Shown piece by piece: positions 24,986 to 33,034 of a stretch of DNA of 55,170 nt. The notes below the pieces were generated by a model that searched no databases, was not told the DNA's origin, and saw only the letters and a program-made list of their open reading frames with translations. The position numbers and the translations under genes were made by a program. Source of the DNA: an uncultured Sphingomonas sp. Lineage in GTDB: Bacteria; Pseudomonadota; Alphaproteobacteria; Sphingomonadales; Sphingomonadaceae. The stretch spans positions 1-55,170 of the forward strand of contig CAJYIX010000006.1 in assembly GCA_913775315.1 (NCBI GenBank), given 5' to 3'. Numbering within the stretch: position 1 is the stretch's first letter; each line of letters opens with the position of its first letter.

Positions 24986-25018
24986 AGCGGGACCCGCGCT
25001 TAGGCGCGGGGTCCCGCT
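24986..25018. terminator. Hairpin between the nuclease gene and pal
   Basis: AGCGGGACCC-GCGC (24986-24999) pairs with GCGC-GGGGTCCCGCT (25004-25018) with one bulged G and a short loop. It sits between two convergent units and probably ends both. No long U-run is present. Confidence 0.6.
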
Positions 25019-25030
25019 CCCTTCATACGA

Positions 25031-25555
25031 TCAGGAAATGACCACCGTTACCGCGCGGCGATTCTGGGCGTAGGCGCCCTCGTCCGAGCCGACCGCCAGC
25101 GGGCGCTCCTTGCCGTAGCTGATGGTCGTGATCCGGCCCGCGTCGATGCCGCGGGCGACGAGATAGTTCTTCGCCGAGTTGGCGCGCCGATCCCCGAGCG
25201 CGAGATTATATTCGCGGGTGCCGCGTTCGTCGCAATGCCCCTCGATCGTCACGCGGACGTTCGGATACTGCGTCAGCCACTGGACCTGCGTATCGAGGAT
25301 CGCGCGCGCTTCGGGGTCGATGTCGACGCTGTCGAGCGCGAAGTTGACCGTGTCCGAACGGACGGTGCGCTTGAAGTCAGCGGCCGAGCCGGGAAGTACC
25401 CCGTTGCCGACCTGTCCGGTGCCCTCGCCGCCGGTGCCGGGGGCAGTCGTGCTTTCCCCCGGCGCAGGCGGCAGCACAGGCGGGCGCTTCTTGGCACAGC
25501 CGGCGACGGCGATCAGTGCGACGCCCATCATCAGGGCGGCGGTACGGTTGGCCAT
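25031..25555 (-). CDS. pal: Peptidoglycan-associated lipoprotein Pal
   Basis: 174 residues. The lipoprotein signal MANRTAALMMGVALIAVAGC ends in the lipobox Cys20. A Pro/Gly-rich linker and an OmpA-like peptidoglycan-binding domain follow (VTIEGHCDERGTREYNLALG, RRANSAKNYLVARG). It anchors the outer membrane to the wall and binds TolB. ATG 25555 is preceded by AAGGAGGAG. Last gene of the tol-pal operon; no cpoB follows, and the next gene is convergent. Confidence 0.96.
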   Translation of the reverse strand: MANRTAALMMGVALIAVAGCAKKRPPVLPPAPGESTTAPGTGGEGTGQVGNGVLPGSAADFKRTVRSDTVNFALDSVDIDPEARAILDTQVQWLTQYPNVRVTIEGHCDERGTREYNLALGDRRANSAKNYLVARGIDAGRITTISYGKERPLAVGSDEGAYAQNRRAVTVVIS

Positions 25556-25624
25556 GTCGGTCTCCTCCTTGGAAATGCAGGTCCGTCTGCGCGACGAACC
25601 GTTCAAAGCAAGTTTCGTTTCGCC

Positions 25625-27022
25625 TTAGGGCCTTACCGGCCCCCAGCTTGGGTCCGATCCGTCGAGCGGGGTGCCGATCCGCCGCTCGTTCACGCCGGTG
25701 AGATCGACGGACCACACCTGCGACCGGCCCGAGCCCTGCGCCGAGCGCAGATAGGTCAGCACGCGGCCGTTGGGTGCCCAGCTCGGCCCCTCGTCGCCCC
25801 AGGCGTCGGTGAGCAGCTTCTCGCCGCCGCCATCGGGGCTCATGATACCGATCTTGAAGCCGCCCTGGATGCGCGTGAAGGCGATCAAGTCGCCGCGCGG
25901 GCTCCACACCGGCGTGCCGTAGCGACCACCGCCGAAGCTGATCCGCCGCTGGTTCGATCCGTCGGCATTCATGACATAGAGCTGCTGCGACCCGCCGCGA
26001 TCGCTTTCGAAGACGATGCGGCTGCCGTCGGGCGAATAGCTGCCGCCGGTGTCGATGCCCGGCGAGTTGGTCAGCCGCTGCGGGCTGCCCCCCTGCGCTG
26101 ACACGCGGTAGAGGTCGGTGTTGCCGTTCTGCGCCATCGAGAACAGGATCGACCGGCCATCGGGCGAGAAGCGCGGCGCGAAGGTCAGGCTGACCCCCTG
26201 CACCACCTTGCGCTGCCGCCCGCTGGCGAGGTCGTAGACATAGATGGCCGGCTGGTCGCCTACATAGCTCATATAGACGATCGACTGCTGGTTGGGCGCG
26301 AACCGCGGGGTCAGCACGATCGACTGGCCGTTGGTCAGGAAGCGGTGATTGGCGCCGTCCTGATCCATGATCGCGAGGCGCTTGATCCGCTTGTTCTTCG
26401 GCCCCGTCTCGCTGACATAGACGATGCGGCTGTCGAAATACGGCCCCTCGCCGGTCAGCCGGGTATAGACGGTGTCCGCACATTTGTGCGCCGCGCGGCG
26501 CCAGTCCGACGGCTGGACGACGAAGCCCTGCCGCGCCAGCTCGATCTTGGAAAACACATCGTAGAGGTAGCAACCGACCGTCAGCGTGCCGTCGCCGTTC
26601 GAGCGGACGAACCCCTGCACCAGTGCCTGTGCGCCCGTCCCGCCCCAATAGTCGTAGGCGGGGGCCGTCACCTCCGGGAACACCACAGCGCGAAGCTGAC
26701 CCGGCTGGAGGGGCGTGAAAAGGCCGGAGTTCTTGAGATCGGCGGTGACGATCTCCGCCATCTGCCGGCCGAGATCGTCGGTCGAGCCCGCGGGCGTCGA
26801 CTGGACCGCGGGGGTCGGCATATAGGGAATTGCGATCGGCATCGGCGCCGAAATGCCGCCGGTCACGTCGACCTCCAACGGGGGCGCATCCTGTCCGGCG
26901 GGCGCGCCGGGCGCCGCAACCTGCGGCACCTGGAGCGGGGCGGCGGGCGGCGCTTCCTGTGCGGCGAGCGGGCCGAGCGCGAGGCAGCCCGACATCGCGA
27001 TCGTCATCCGCAGTTTCAGCAT
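25625..27022 (-). CDS. tolB: Periplasmic Tol protein TolB
   Basis: 465 residues with a signal peptide (LKLRMTIAMSGCLALGPLAA). An N-terminal alpha/beta domain (about 60-190) follows, then a six-bladed beta-propeller built of S-P-D-G repeats (RFSPDGRSILFS, SYSPDGSRIVFESD, WSPRGDLIAFT). It sits in the periplasm between TolA and Pal and supports outer-membrane constriction during division. ATG 27022 follows GAGGAG. Confidence 0.96.
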   Translation of the reverse strand: MLKLRMTIAMSGCLALGPLAAQEAPPAAPLQVPQVAAPGAPAGQDAPPLEVDVTGGISAPMPIAIPYMPTPAVQSTPAGSTDDLGRQMAEIVTADLKNSGLFTPLQPGQLRAVVFPEVTAPAYDYWGGTGAQALVQGFVRSNGDGTLTVGCYLYDVFSKIELARQGFVVQPSDWRRAAHKCADTVYTRLTGEGPYFDSRIVYVSETGPKNKRIKRLAIMDQDGANHRFLTNGQSIVLTPRFAPNQQSIVYMSYVGDQPAIYVYDLASGRQRKVVQGVSLTFAPRFSPDGRSILFSMAQNGNTDLYRVSAQGGSPQRLTNSPGIDTGGSYSPDGSRIVFESDRGGSQQLYVMNADGSNQRRISFGGGRYGTPVWSPRGDLIAFTRIQGGFKIGIMSPDGGGEKLLTDAWGDEGPSWAPNGRVLTYLRSAQGSGRSQVWSVDLTGVNERRIGTPLDGSDPSWGPVRP

Positions 27023-27054
27023 CGAACGCTCCTCTCGAACATGGGATGGCCGGC

Positions 27055-28041
27055 TCAACGGAGCTGCCAGTTATAGTTGATATTGCCCCAGCCGCCATTG
27101 GCGGTCTGGTAATATTCGGCCGGCAGCCTGAGCGGTGTGCACGCGCGAAACGCCGCGATCCCGAGGTCGACGACGCGCTGGGCGTACCGCTCGTTCTCGC
27201 CCGAGATGCCCGACTGGCGCACCATCTTCGGATTGCCGGCCAGTGTGCCGTCGCGGTTGAGGCGCAGGTTGAGGACGGTGACGATGTTGTTCGCCCCCGG
27301 CCCGGGATTTACCTGCTTGTCGGCGCACGGCTGGATCTGGCGGCGGATCGCGTCGCGGATGCCGGCGAGCGCGCGCGCGTCGATCTTGGCCGCGCCGGGC
27401 GGATTGGTCGCCTTGCTCTCGCTCGGCGTGTCCGACAGGCCCTTGAGGAAGTCGTCGCCGAGGCGAGAGCCGCGCGGGCGGCTGGCCTTGGCGGTGGCAT
27501 CGCTGCCCGAGCCCTTAGTCGCCGCCGGTTTCGCCGACGCCTTGGTCGCGGGCGCGGCCTTGGACGCGGGCTTGGCGGCTGCCTTAGCCGCCGGCTTCGG
27601 CTCGGCCTTGGGCTTTTCGGCCGGAGCTTCGGCGGGCTTTTTCGGCTGCGGTTGCGCCTTGGGCACGGGTTTGGGTGCGGGGCGCGGCTTGGGCGCGGGT
27701 TGCGGCGGGGCGGGCCTGGGCGCCGGGCGCGGTTCGGGGGCCGGCTCGGGCGGTGCAGGCTCCGGCTGGGGCTGCGGTTCGGGTTCGGGCTGCGCGGCGG
27801 GTTCGGGCGGCGCGGCATCCTCGGGCGGGCCCTGCTCGGGCGCGATCGAGGTCGCGGGCGGCTCGATCGAAGCGGGCGCCTGCGCCTCCAGCCCCACTTC
27901 GTCGACGAGGCTGACGTCGATCGGCACCGGTTTCAGCTCGGTGGGGTTGGGCGTCGCGAGGAACCCGACCGAGAGCAGGCCGAACAGCACGACATGGCCG
28001 ACAACGGCGACGCCAAGGCCAATGCGTTCGGCGCGATCCAT
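27055..28041 (-). CDS. tolA: TolA-type envelope-spanning protein
   Basis: 328 residues. One N-terminal membrane helix (GLGVAVVGHVVLFGLLSVGF), a long Pro/Glu/Lys/Ala-rich extended segment (about 60-200) spanning the periplasm, and a C-terminal TolA/TonB-like domain with two Cys (IQPCADK, FRACTPL). It couples the proton force from TolQR to TolB/Pal. Low-complexity DNA here produces many false frames. TonB-like similarity is expected; the operon position decides for TolA. Confidence 0.92.
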   Translation of the reverse strand: MDRAERIGLGVAVVGHVVLFGLLSVGFLATPNPTELKPVPIDVSLVDEVGLEAQAPASIEPPATSIAPEQGPPEDAAPPEPAAQPEPEPQPQPEPAPPEPAPEPRPAPRPAPPQPAPKPRPAPKPVPKAQPQPKKPAEAPAEKPKAEPKPAAKAAAKPASKAAPATKASAKPAATKGSGSDATAKASRPRGSRLGDDFLKGLSDTPSESKATNPPGAAKIDARALAGIRDAIRRQIQPCADKQVNPGPGANNIVTVLNLRLNRDGTLAGNPKMVRQSGISGENERYAQRVVDLGIAAFRACTPLRLPAEYYQTANGGWGNINYNWQLR

Positions 28042-28047
28042 CCGGAC

Positions 28048-28485
28048 TTAGCGCTCGTTCGAGCCGAGCGTCACCAGCGACACGCGGTTCAGCCCGGCGC
28101 GGTTCAGTTCGCCCATCACGCTCATGAACTTGCCGTAATTGGTCGTCCGGTCGGCACGGACGAGGATCGCGGGCGGCTCGCCCGTGGCATTGGCACGCGC
28201 GATCTCGACCAGCGCGTCGGGCAGCTGCGCCTCGGTCAGTTCGCGCTCGTTGACGAAGATGCGGCCGGCATCGTCGATCGCGACCTGTACCGGCTCCTGC
28301 TCTTGGTCGAGCGCCTTGGCCCGGCTCTCTGGCAGGTTCACGGGCACGCCCGCGGTCAGCAGCGGCGCGGTCACCATGAAGATGATGAGGAGAACGAGCA
28401 TCACGTCGACCAGCGGCGTGACGTTGATGTCCGCCATCGGCGCGCGCCGCCCGCGCCCCCGGCGGGAGGGAAGGTTCGCGCCCAT
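28048..28485 (-). CDS. tolR: TolR, proton-channel component
   Basis: 145 residues of the ExbD/TolR family. After a basic start (MGANLPSRRGRGRR) comes ADINVTPLVDVMLVLLIIFM, the single membrane helix with the proton-relay Asp. A periplasmic domain follows. ATG 28485 shares one base with the tolQ stop. Works with TolQ to energise TolA. Confidence 0.95.
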   Translation of the reverse strand: MGANLPSRRGRGRRAPMADINVTPLVDVMLVLLIIFMVTAPLLTAGVPVNLPESRAKALDQEQEPVQVAIDDAGRIFVNERELTEAQLPDALVEIARANATGEPPAILVRADRTTNYGKFMSVMGELNRAGLNRVSLVTLGSNER

Positions 28486-29177
28486 CAGGCGAGCTCGAGC
28501 TGGCGGCTGAGCGTCGCGTGGAAGCCGTCGGCGAAGCGGTTGAGTCGCGCCTCGATCCGGTCGATCGCGTGGCTGAAGCGGTTGTAGGCGATGACCGCGG
28601 GGATCGCGGCGAACAGGCCAATGGCGGTCGCGAACAGCGCCTCGGCAATGCCCGGCGCGACGACCGCTAGCGACGAGTTCTGCTCGGCGGCGATGCTGGT
28701 GAAGCTGCGCATGATGCCCCAGACGGTGCCGAACAGGCCGACGAACGGCGCCACCGACCCGATGGTGGCGAGGATGTTCAGCCGGTCGCCCAGCCGGTCG
28801 ATCTCCGCCGCCACCGCCGCGCCCATCGCGGTGCCAAGCCGCTCGCGCGTGCCCTCGCGGTCGATCGTCTTGCCCGCGGTCGAGCGGCGCCATTCGGCGA
28901 CCCCGGCGGAAAAGACCCGCGCGATCGGCAGCTCGCTCTCGGCATGCTTGCGATGGAAGGCGTCGACGTCGTCGGCGCGGCGATAATCGGCCTCGAACGT
29001 GTCGATCGCCTTCTTCGTGCGGCCGACCTTCACGCGAAAGCCGATAATGATCGCCCAGGTCCAGATGCTGGCAAGCAGGAGCCCCAGCATCACCCCCTTC
29101 ACGACGAAATCGGCCTGGATGAACAGCGCGATCGGCGACAGCGTGGCGGCATCGGTACTGACGAAGGCGGCGTCCAT
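28485..29177 (-). CDS. tolQ: TolQ, proton-channel component
   Basis: 230 residues of the ExbB/TolQ/MotA family. The first helix is at about 25-48. The pair of long helices bears IGSVAPFVGLFGTVWGIMRS and GIAEALFATAIGLFAAIPAV, with the conserved Thr/Ala pattern of the channel. It forms the pentameric inner-membrane motor with TolR. Starts six bases after the ybgC stop. Confidence 0.96.
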   Translation of the reverse strand: MDAAFVSTDAATLSPIALFIQADFVVKGVMLGLLLASIWTWAIIIGFRVKVGRTKKAIDTFEADYRRADDVDAFHRKHAESELPIARVFSAGVAEWRRSTAGKTIDREGTRERLGTAMGAAVAAEIDRLGDRLNILATIGSVAPFVGLFGTVWGIMRSFTSIAAEQNSSLAVVAPGIAEALFATAIGLFAAIPAVIAYNRFSHAIDRIEARLNRFADGFHATLSRQLELA

Positions 29178-29183
29178 GCGGGC

Positions 29184-29636
29184 TCAGTTCCCTTGAGGCA
29201 AAAGGCGGGCGAAGATGTCGAGCCACTGGGGCGGCTGGCGGCGCGGGCGGCCCGAAGGGGTGATGAACACCGCCTCGACGCTGGCCTCGACCAGAATGGC
29301 CGTCCCCTTCATGACTCGTTGCTGAATGGTGGCGGATGCGGGGCGGAACCCCGTCAGCCGGCTGACGACGACCAGATCGTCATCGAGGCGCGCGGGCGCG
29401 GCGAAGCGAAGCGACACGTCGCGCACCGCATAGACGCCCTCACCCGCCTCGAACGCCGCGCGCTGGTCGATGCCGGCGACGCGCAGCATGTCGGAGCGGG
29501 CGCGCTCCATGTAGCGCAGGTAATTGGCGTGATAGACGACGCCCGAAAGATCGGTGTCCTCGAAATAGACCCGCACCGGGAAGCGGTGTTCGGGTCCGTC
29601 GAGGCGGCCGGTGGCAGGAAGGACGTCTGACGTCAT
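29184..29636 (-). CDS. ybgC: YbgC-type acyl-CoA thioesterase
   Basis: 150 residues, hot-dog fold. The active-site motif YFEDTDLSGVVYHANYLRYM is intact with the catalytic Asp. Conventional first gene of tol-pal operons; hydrolyses acyl-CoA and is linked to phospholipid metabolism at the inner membrane. The ruvB stop lies 52 bases upstream. Confidence 0.94.
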   Translation of the reverse strand: MTSDVLPATGRLDGPEHRFPVRVYFEDTDLSGVVYHANYLRYMERARSDMLRVAGIDQRAAFEAGEGVYAVRDVSLRFAAPARLDDDLVVVSRLTGFRPASATIQQRVMKGTAILVEASVEAVFITPSGRPRRQPPQWLDIFARLLPQGN

Positions 29637-29645
29637 GCCCTCGCG

Positions 29646-29674
29646 GCTTTATCGGCGGTTGTCCGGGGGGTCAA
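29646..29674 (-). promoter_or_regulatory. Candidate promoter for the tol-pal operon
   Basis: On the minus strand TTGACC is followed after 17 bases by TAAAGC, ending nine bases before the ybgC ATG. The -35 is good and the -10 is poor. If used, the transcript would be nearly leaderless. Read-through from ruvB is the alternative. Confidence 0.25.
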
Positions 29675-29688
29675 AGCGTTAGGGCCGC

Positions 29689-30711
29689 TTAGTCGAACAA
29701 TCCGTCCTGCGATCCCGCGGGCGGCTCGATGCCGAGGTGCTTCCAGCCGGCGGCATTCAGGCAGCGGCCGCGGGCGGTGCGGGCGACCATGCCGATCTGG
29801 ATGAGGTAGGGCTCGATCACTTCCTCGATCGTGTCGCGCGGTTCGGAAAGGCCGGCGGCCAGCGTCTCCACCCCCACCGGCCCGCCGCGATAGATATCGG
29901 CGATCATGTTGAGGTAGCGCCGATCCATCGCATCGAGGCCAAGGCGGTCGACCTCCATGCGGTTGAGCGCGCGGTCGGCAACATCAGCGTCGACCACCGG
30001 CGCGCCCGCCACATCGGCGAAGTCGCGCACCCGGCGCAGCAACCGCCCGGCGATCCGCGGGGTGCCGCGTGACCGACGCGCGACTTCGGTAGCGCCATCG
30101 GGGGCGATGGCGAGGCCGAGCAGCCCCGCCGCGCGCGTAACCACCCGCGTCAGTTCCTCGACGGTGTAGAATTGCAGCCGCACCGGGATGCCGAAACGAT
30201 CGCGCAGCGGCGTCGTCAGCAACCCCTGCCGCGTCGTCGCGCCGACCAGCGTGAAGCGCGGCAGGTCGATCCGCACGCTGCGCGCCGACGGCCCCTCCCC
30301 GATCATCAGGTCGAGCGCGCGATCCTCCATCGCTGGATACAGCACTTCCTCGACCGCGGGGGCGAGGCGGTGGATCTCGTCGATGAACAGGACGTCGCCG
30401 TCCTCGAGGTTGGTGAGCAGGGCGGCAAGGTCGCCCGAGCGCGCGATCACCGGGCCGCTGGTGGCGCGAAAGCCCGTCCCCATCTCGCGCGCGATGATCT
30501 GCGCCAGCGTCGTCTTGCCGAGGCCGGGGGGCCCGAAGAACAGGACATGGTCCAGCGCCTCGCCGCGCGCCCGCGCCGCCTCGATAAACACGCGCAGGTT
30601 CTCGCGCGCGGCCTTCTGCCCCACGAACTCGTCGAGGTGCCGCGGGCGGAGCGCCGCATCGACGTCTTCGGGGCGGCGTGCGGGGGTCAGGATGCGGTCG
30701 GTGTCGGTCAC
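29689..30711 (-). CDS. ruvB: Holliday junction helicase motor RuvB
   Basis: 340 residues. [19 protein letters not shown] at the start, Walker [10 protein letters not shown], Walker B DEIHRL, sensor GATTRQG, and a C-terminal winged helix ([18 protein letters not shown]). It is the AAA+ hexamer that drives branch migration with RuvA. ruvA is about 1.7 kb away beyond a xylanase gene. It may share a transcript with ybgC-tol. Confidence 0.96.
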   Translation of the reverse strand: MTDTDRILTPARRPEDVDAALRPRHLDEFVGQKAARENLRVFIEAARARGEALDHVLFFGPPGLGKTTLAQIIAREMGTGFRATSGPVIARSGDLAALLTNLEDGDVLFIDEIHRLAPAVEEVLYPAMEDRALDLMIGEGPSARSVRIDLPRFTLVGATTRQGLLTTPLRDRFGIPVRLQFYTVEELTRVVTRAAGLLGLAIAPDGATEVARRSRGTPRIAGRLLRRVRDFADVAGAPVVDADVADRALNRMEVDRLGLDAMDRRYLNMIADIYRGGPVGVETLAAGLSEPRDTIEEVIEPYLIQIGMVARTARGRCLNAAGWKHLGIEPPAGSQDGLFD

Positions 30712-30803
30712 GCCCTCACGCTTAGCCGCGTGCGCGGCGGAACGAAAGCAGGACGCGAGGGGACGAGATTGGCGGTCGCCGGTCGGGCGGGTAGAAGGCG
30801 GCC

Positions 30804-31082
30804 ATGCTGATGCTCGCCCTCGCGCTCCAGGCCGCCACCGCCCCTGCCCCCGGCGAAGAACTGACGATCGTCGCCAAGGTCGAGATCGACGTGGCCGGAC
30901 GCATCACCAACTGCGCGATCGAGAAGAGCGAAGCGCCGCAGAACGTCAACGAGGCGACGTGCCGCACGCTCGCCACCAAGGGTCGGTTCAAGCCCAAGCT
31001 GGAGGACGGCAAGCCCGTCGCGTCGACCCGCGAGGTCCGCATCCGCTGGCGCAAGGATGCGGCCCCCGCGAAGGCAAGCTAG
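30804..31082 (+). CDS. Small TonB C-terminal-like domain protein
   Basis: 92 residues: a short hydrophobic start ([16 protein letters not shown]) that may act as a signal, then one TonB/TolA-type C-terminal domain ([29 protein letters not shown]). It has two Cys at positions compatible with a disulfide. There is no membrane anchor plus Pro-rich linker, so it is not a complete TonB. Function unknown; periplasmic location is inferred. It overlaps the convergent xylanase gene by four bases. Confidence 0.7.
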   Translation: MLMLALALQAATAPAPGEELTIVAKVEIDVAGRITNCAIEKSEAPQNVNEATCRTLATKGRFKPKLEDGKPVASTREVRIRWRKDAAPAKAS

Positions 31083-32299
31083 GTCCGCACGCTCGTCGCC
31101 GCGAACGACTGCCGGATCGCGTCGTAGAGCGGCTTGGGCTGGGCCGACGCGTCATAGGGGCACGGGCGCACGGGCAACCCGTCGGGGCGCTTCTGGAAAC
31201 TTTGCAGCCAGCTGTACTTGTCGTTGAGCCCCCAGGCGAGCACGTCCTTGAGCTGTGGATAGCTGAAGAGCAGGTCCAGCCACGCCTTGCCATAGGTGGC
31301 CACGTCGGCATCGCGCTGCTCGATCGTACCGGTCCGGTTCTGGTCGCTCACGTCGAATTCGGTGATGATGAGCTTGTAGCCGAGGCCCGTCACCTGATCG
31401 AGCCACGCGCGCATCTGCGGGATCTGCGCATCGGCGATCGATTGCGCGGTGCCCGACGAATAGAAGCCGATGTGCGACTGGATGCCGAGCGCGTCGACCG
31501 GCACGTTCCGGTCGCGAAAGCCGCGCAGCAGGTTTAGCACGCCGTTGCGATGCGTGGTCGAGCCCCAGTCCATGTAGTCGTTGTATACCAGCTCGGTCCC
31601 CGGCAGTTCCTCGCGCGCGGTGCGGAACGCCAGGTCCATGATGTCCGCGCCGCCGCCCGTCGCATCACCCAGGATGTTGCGCCGGATCGCGCCGGTCGCG
31701 GGCTCGATCGCCTCGTTCACCACATCCCAGCTCTTGATGCGGGTGCCGAAATGGCGGGCGACGTTCTGGACATGGCTGCGCGTGATCCGCTCGGCGGTGG
31801 CGCGCGGGTTGGTGCCCATGTCGTAGGTACGCAGCCACGCGGGCAGGCGATCCTGAAGGTACCAGAGCATGACGTGGCCACGCATCTGCAAGCCCTTGCT
31901 CTCCGCATAGTTCAGCATCGCGTCGGCGCGGGTCCAGTCGTAGACGTTCTCGGCGCTCGATTGATATTCCCACTTCATCTCGTTTTCCGGAACGAGAAGC
32001 TGGCAGTCGCGCTCGATCAGCGCCGCATAGGCCGGGTTGTTGAACGAAGCCGCATCCGCGCCCGGCGCAGCAAAGGCGAAGGTGGTGCCGAACCGCATGC
32101 CCTTCGCGGCCGCGGCGGCGGCGAGCGTTGTCGTCGGGCTGGGAGACGGCGACGGTGTGGGCGTCGGCGTAGGGGTAGGTGTCGGCGTGGGAGCTGGTGT
32201 CGGGGCCGGAGTCCCGCTGTTACCGCTACCGCCGCTGCACGCCGTCAGCCCGAGCGCGCCGGCGAACGCCAGCGTCTGGCGCCGCGAATAGCCTGTCAT
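31079..32299 (-). CDS. GH10 endo-1,4-beta-xylanase lipoprotein
   Basis: 406 residues. The N-terminus combines a twin-arginine motif (SRRQTLAFAG) with a lipobox (LTAC, Cys21). A Thr-Pro/Ser-Pro linker follows (about 31-57). The GH10 barrel then has the acid/base Glu196 (SWDVVNEAIEP) and the nucleophile Glu314 (IITEFDVSD), plus RGHVMLWY and WGLNDKYSW. It hydrolyses xylan internally; the signal suggests folded export and membrane anchoring. No other xylan genes are nearby. The gene separates ruvA from ruvB. Confidence 0.94.
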   Translation of the reverse strand: MTGYSRRQTLAFAGALGLTACSGGSGNSGTPAPTPAPTPTPTPTPTPTPSPSPSPTTTLAAAAAAKGMRFGTTFAFAAPGADAASFNNPAYAALIERDCQLLVPENEMKWEYQSSAENVYDWTRADAMLNYAESKGLQMRGHVMLWYLQDRLPAWLRTYDMGTNPRATAERITRSHVQNVARHFGTRIKSWDVVNEAIEPATGAIRRNILGDATGGGADIMDLAFRTAREELPGTELVYNDYMDWGSTTHRNGVLNLLRGFRDRNVPVDALGIQSHIGFYSSGTAQSIADAQIPQMRAWLDQVTGLGYKLIITEFDVSDQNRTGTIEQRDADVATYGKAWLDLLFSYPQLKDVLAWGLNDKYSWLQSFQKRPDGLPVRPCPYDASAQPKPLYDAIRQSFAATSVRT

Positions 32300-32436
32300 A
32301 TCCTCTCATCCTCGTAGCACGGCCATGGTGCCACCCCCGCCGCCGGGTGTTTCCCCGGTCGACGCGGCAGATGCTATAGGATGGGGACAAGCGGGCAATC
32401 CCAATCGCTTGGGTGCCGGCCATGAATACGTAACCG

Positions 32437-33027
32437 CTATTTCGCCGCGCGCTTCAGTGCCTCGCGCACCAGCGCGTCGAAGGGGGCAGCGTCGCCCAGC
32501 GCATCCTCGGCCGCCTTGACCGCGCTGCTTGCCTCGGCGGGCCGGAAGCCGAGGTTGAGGAGCGCCGCGACCGCATCCTGCGCCTGTCCGCCGAGCGGGC
32601 CAATTGCGCCCGCCGGACCGATCGCGATCGTGCCCTTGTCCTTCAGCTCGCGGACGATTCGCTCGGCGAGCTTCGGCCCGACGCCGTTGGCGCGCCCGAC
32701 CATCGCCTTGTCCCCGCGCGCGATCGCAGTCGACAGCTCGTCGGGGGACAGCACCGACAGGATCGCCAGCGCCACGCGCGCGCCCACCCCCTGCACTGCG
32801 GTCAGATAGCCGAACCAGTCGCGCTCTTCGGGGCTGGCGAATCCGACGAGGCGAATGAAATCCTCCGCCACCAGCATCTGGGTATGGAGGACTGCGGTCG
32901 TGCCGATGGGACCCAGCGAAGCGAGCGTCCTGGTCGAGGCGCCGACCAGATAGCCGACGCCGCCCACGTCGATGACCGCATGGTCGAGCCCGGCGGCGGC
33001 CAGCACGCCCTTCAGATGCGCGATCAT
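32437..33027 (-). CDS. ruvA: Holliday junction-binding protein RuvA
   Basis: 196 residues beginning [13 protein letters not shown] fold domain (1-63), two helix-hairpin-helix motifs ([38 protein letters not shown]) and a C-terminal domain III that contacts RuvB ([17 protein letters not shown]). ATG 33027 is the family start; a longer frame overlaps pepN and is not homologous. ruvC is not in the window. Confidence 0.96.
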   Translation of the reverse strand: MIAHLKGVLAAAGLDHAVIDVGGVGYLVGASTRTLASLGPIGTTAVLHTQMLVAEDFIRLVGFASPEERDWFGYLTAVQGVGARVALAILSVLSPDELSTAIARGDKAMVGRANGVGPKLAERIVRELKDKGTIAIGPAGAIGPLGGQAQDAVAALLNLGFRPAEASSAVKAAEDALGDAAPFDALVREALKRAAK

Positions 33028-33034
33028 CGTGCGC

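Noticed and set aside
27480-27860. Repetitive GC-rich DNA within tolA
   Set aside because: Explained by the Pro/Glu/Lys/Ala-rich periplasmic span of TolA.
32130-32212. Short tandem GGTGTCGGCGT-like repeats that could suggest a CRISPR or satellite
   Set aside because: They encode the Thr-Pro linker of the xylanase; no spacer structure or constant repeat unit.
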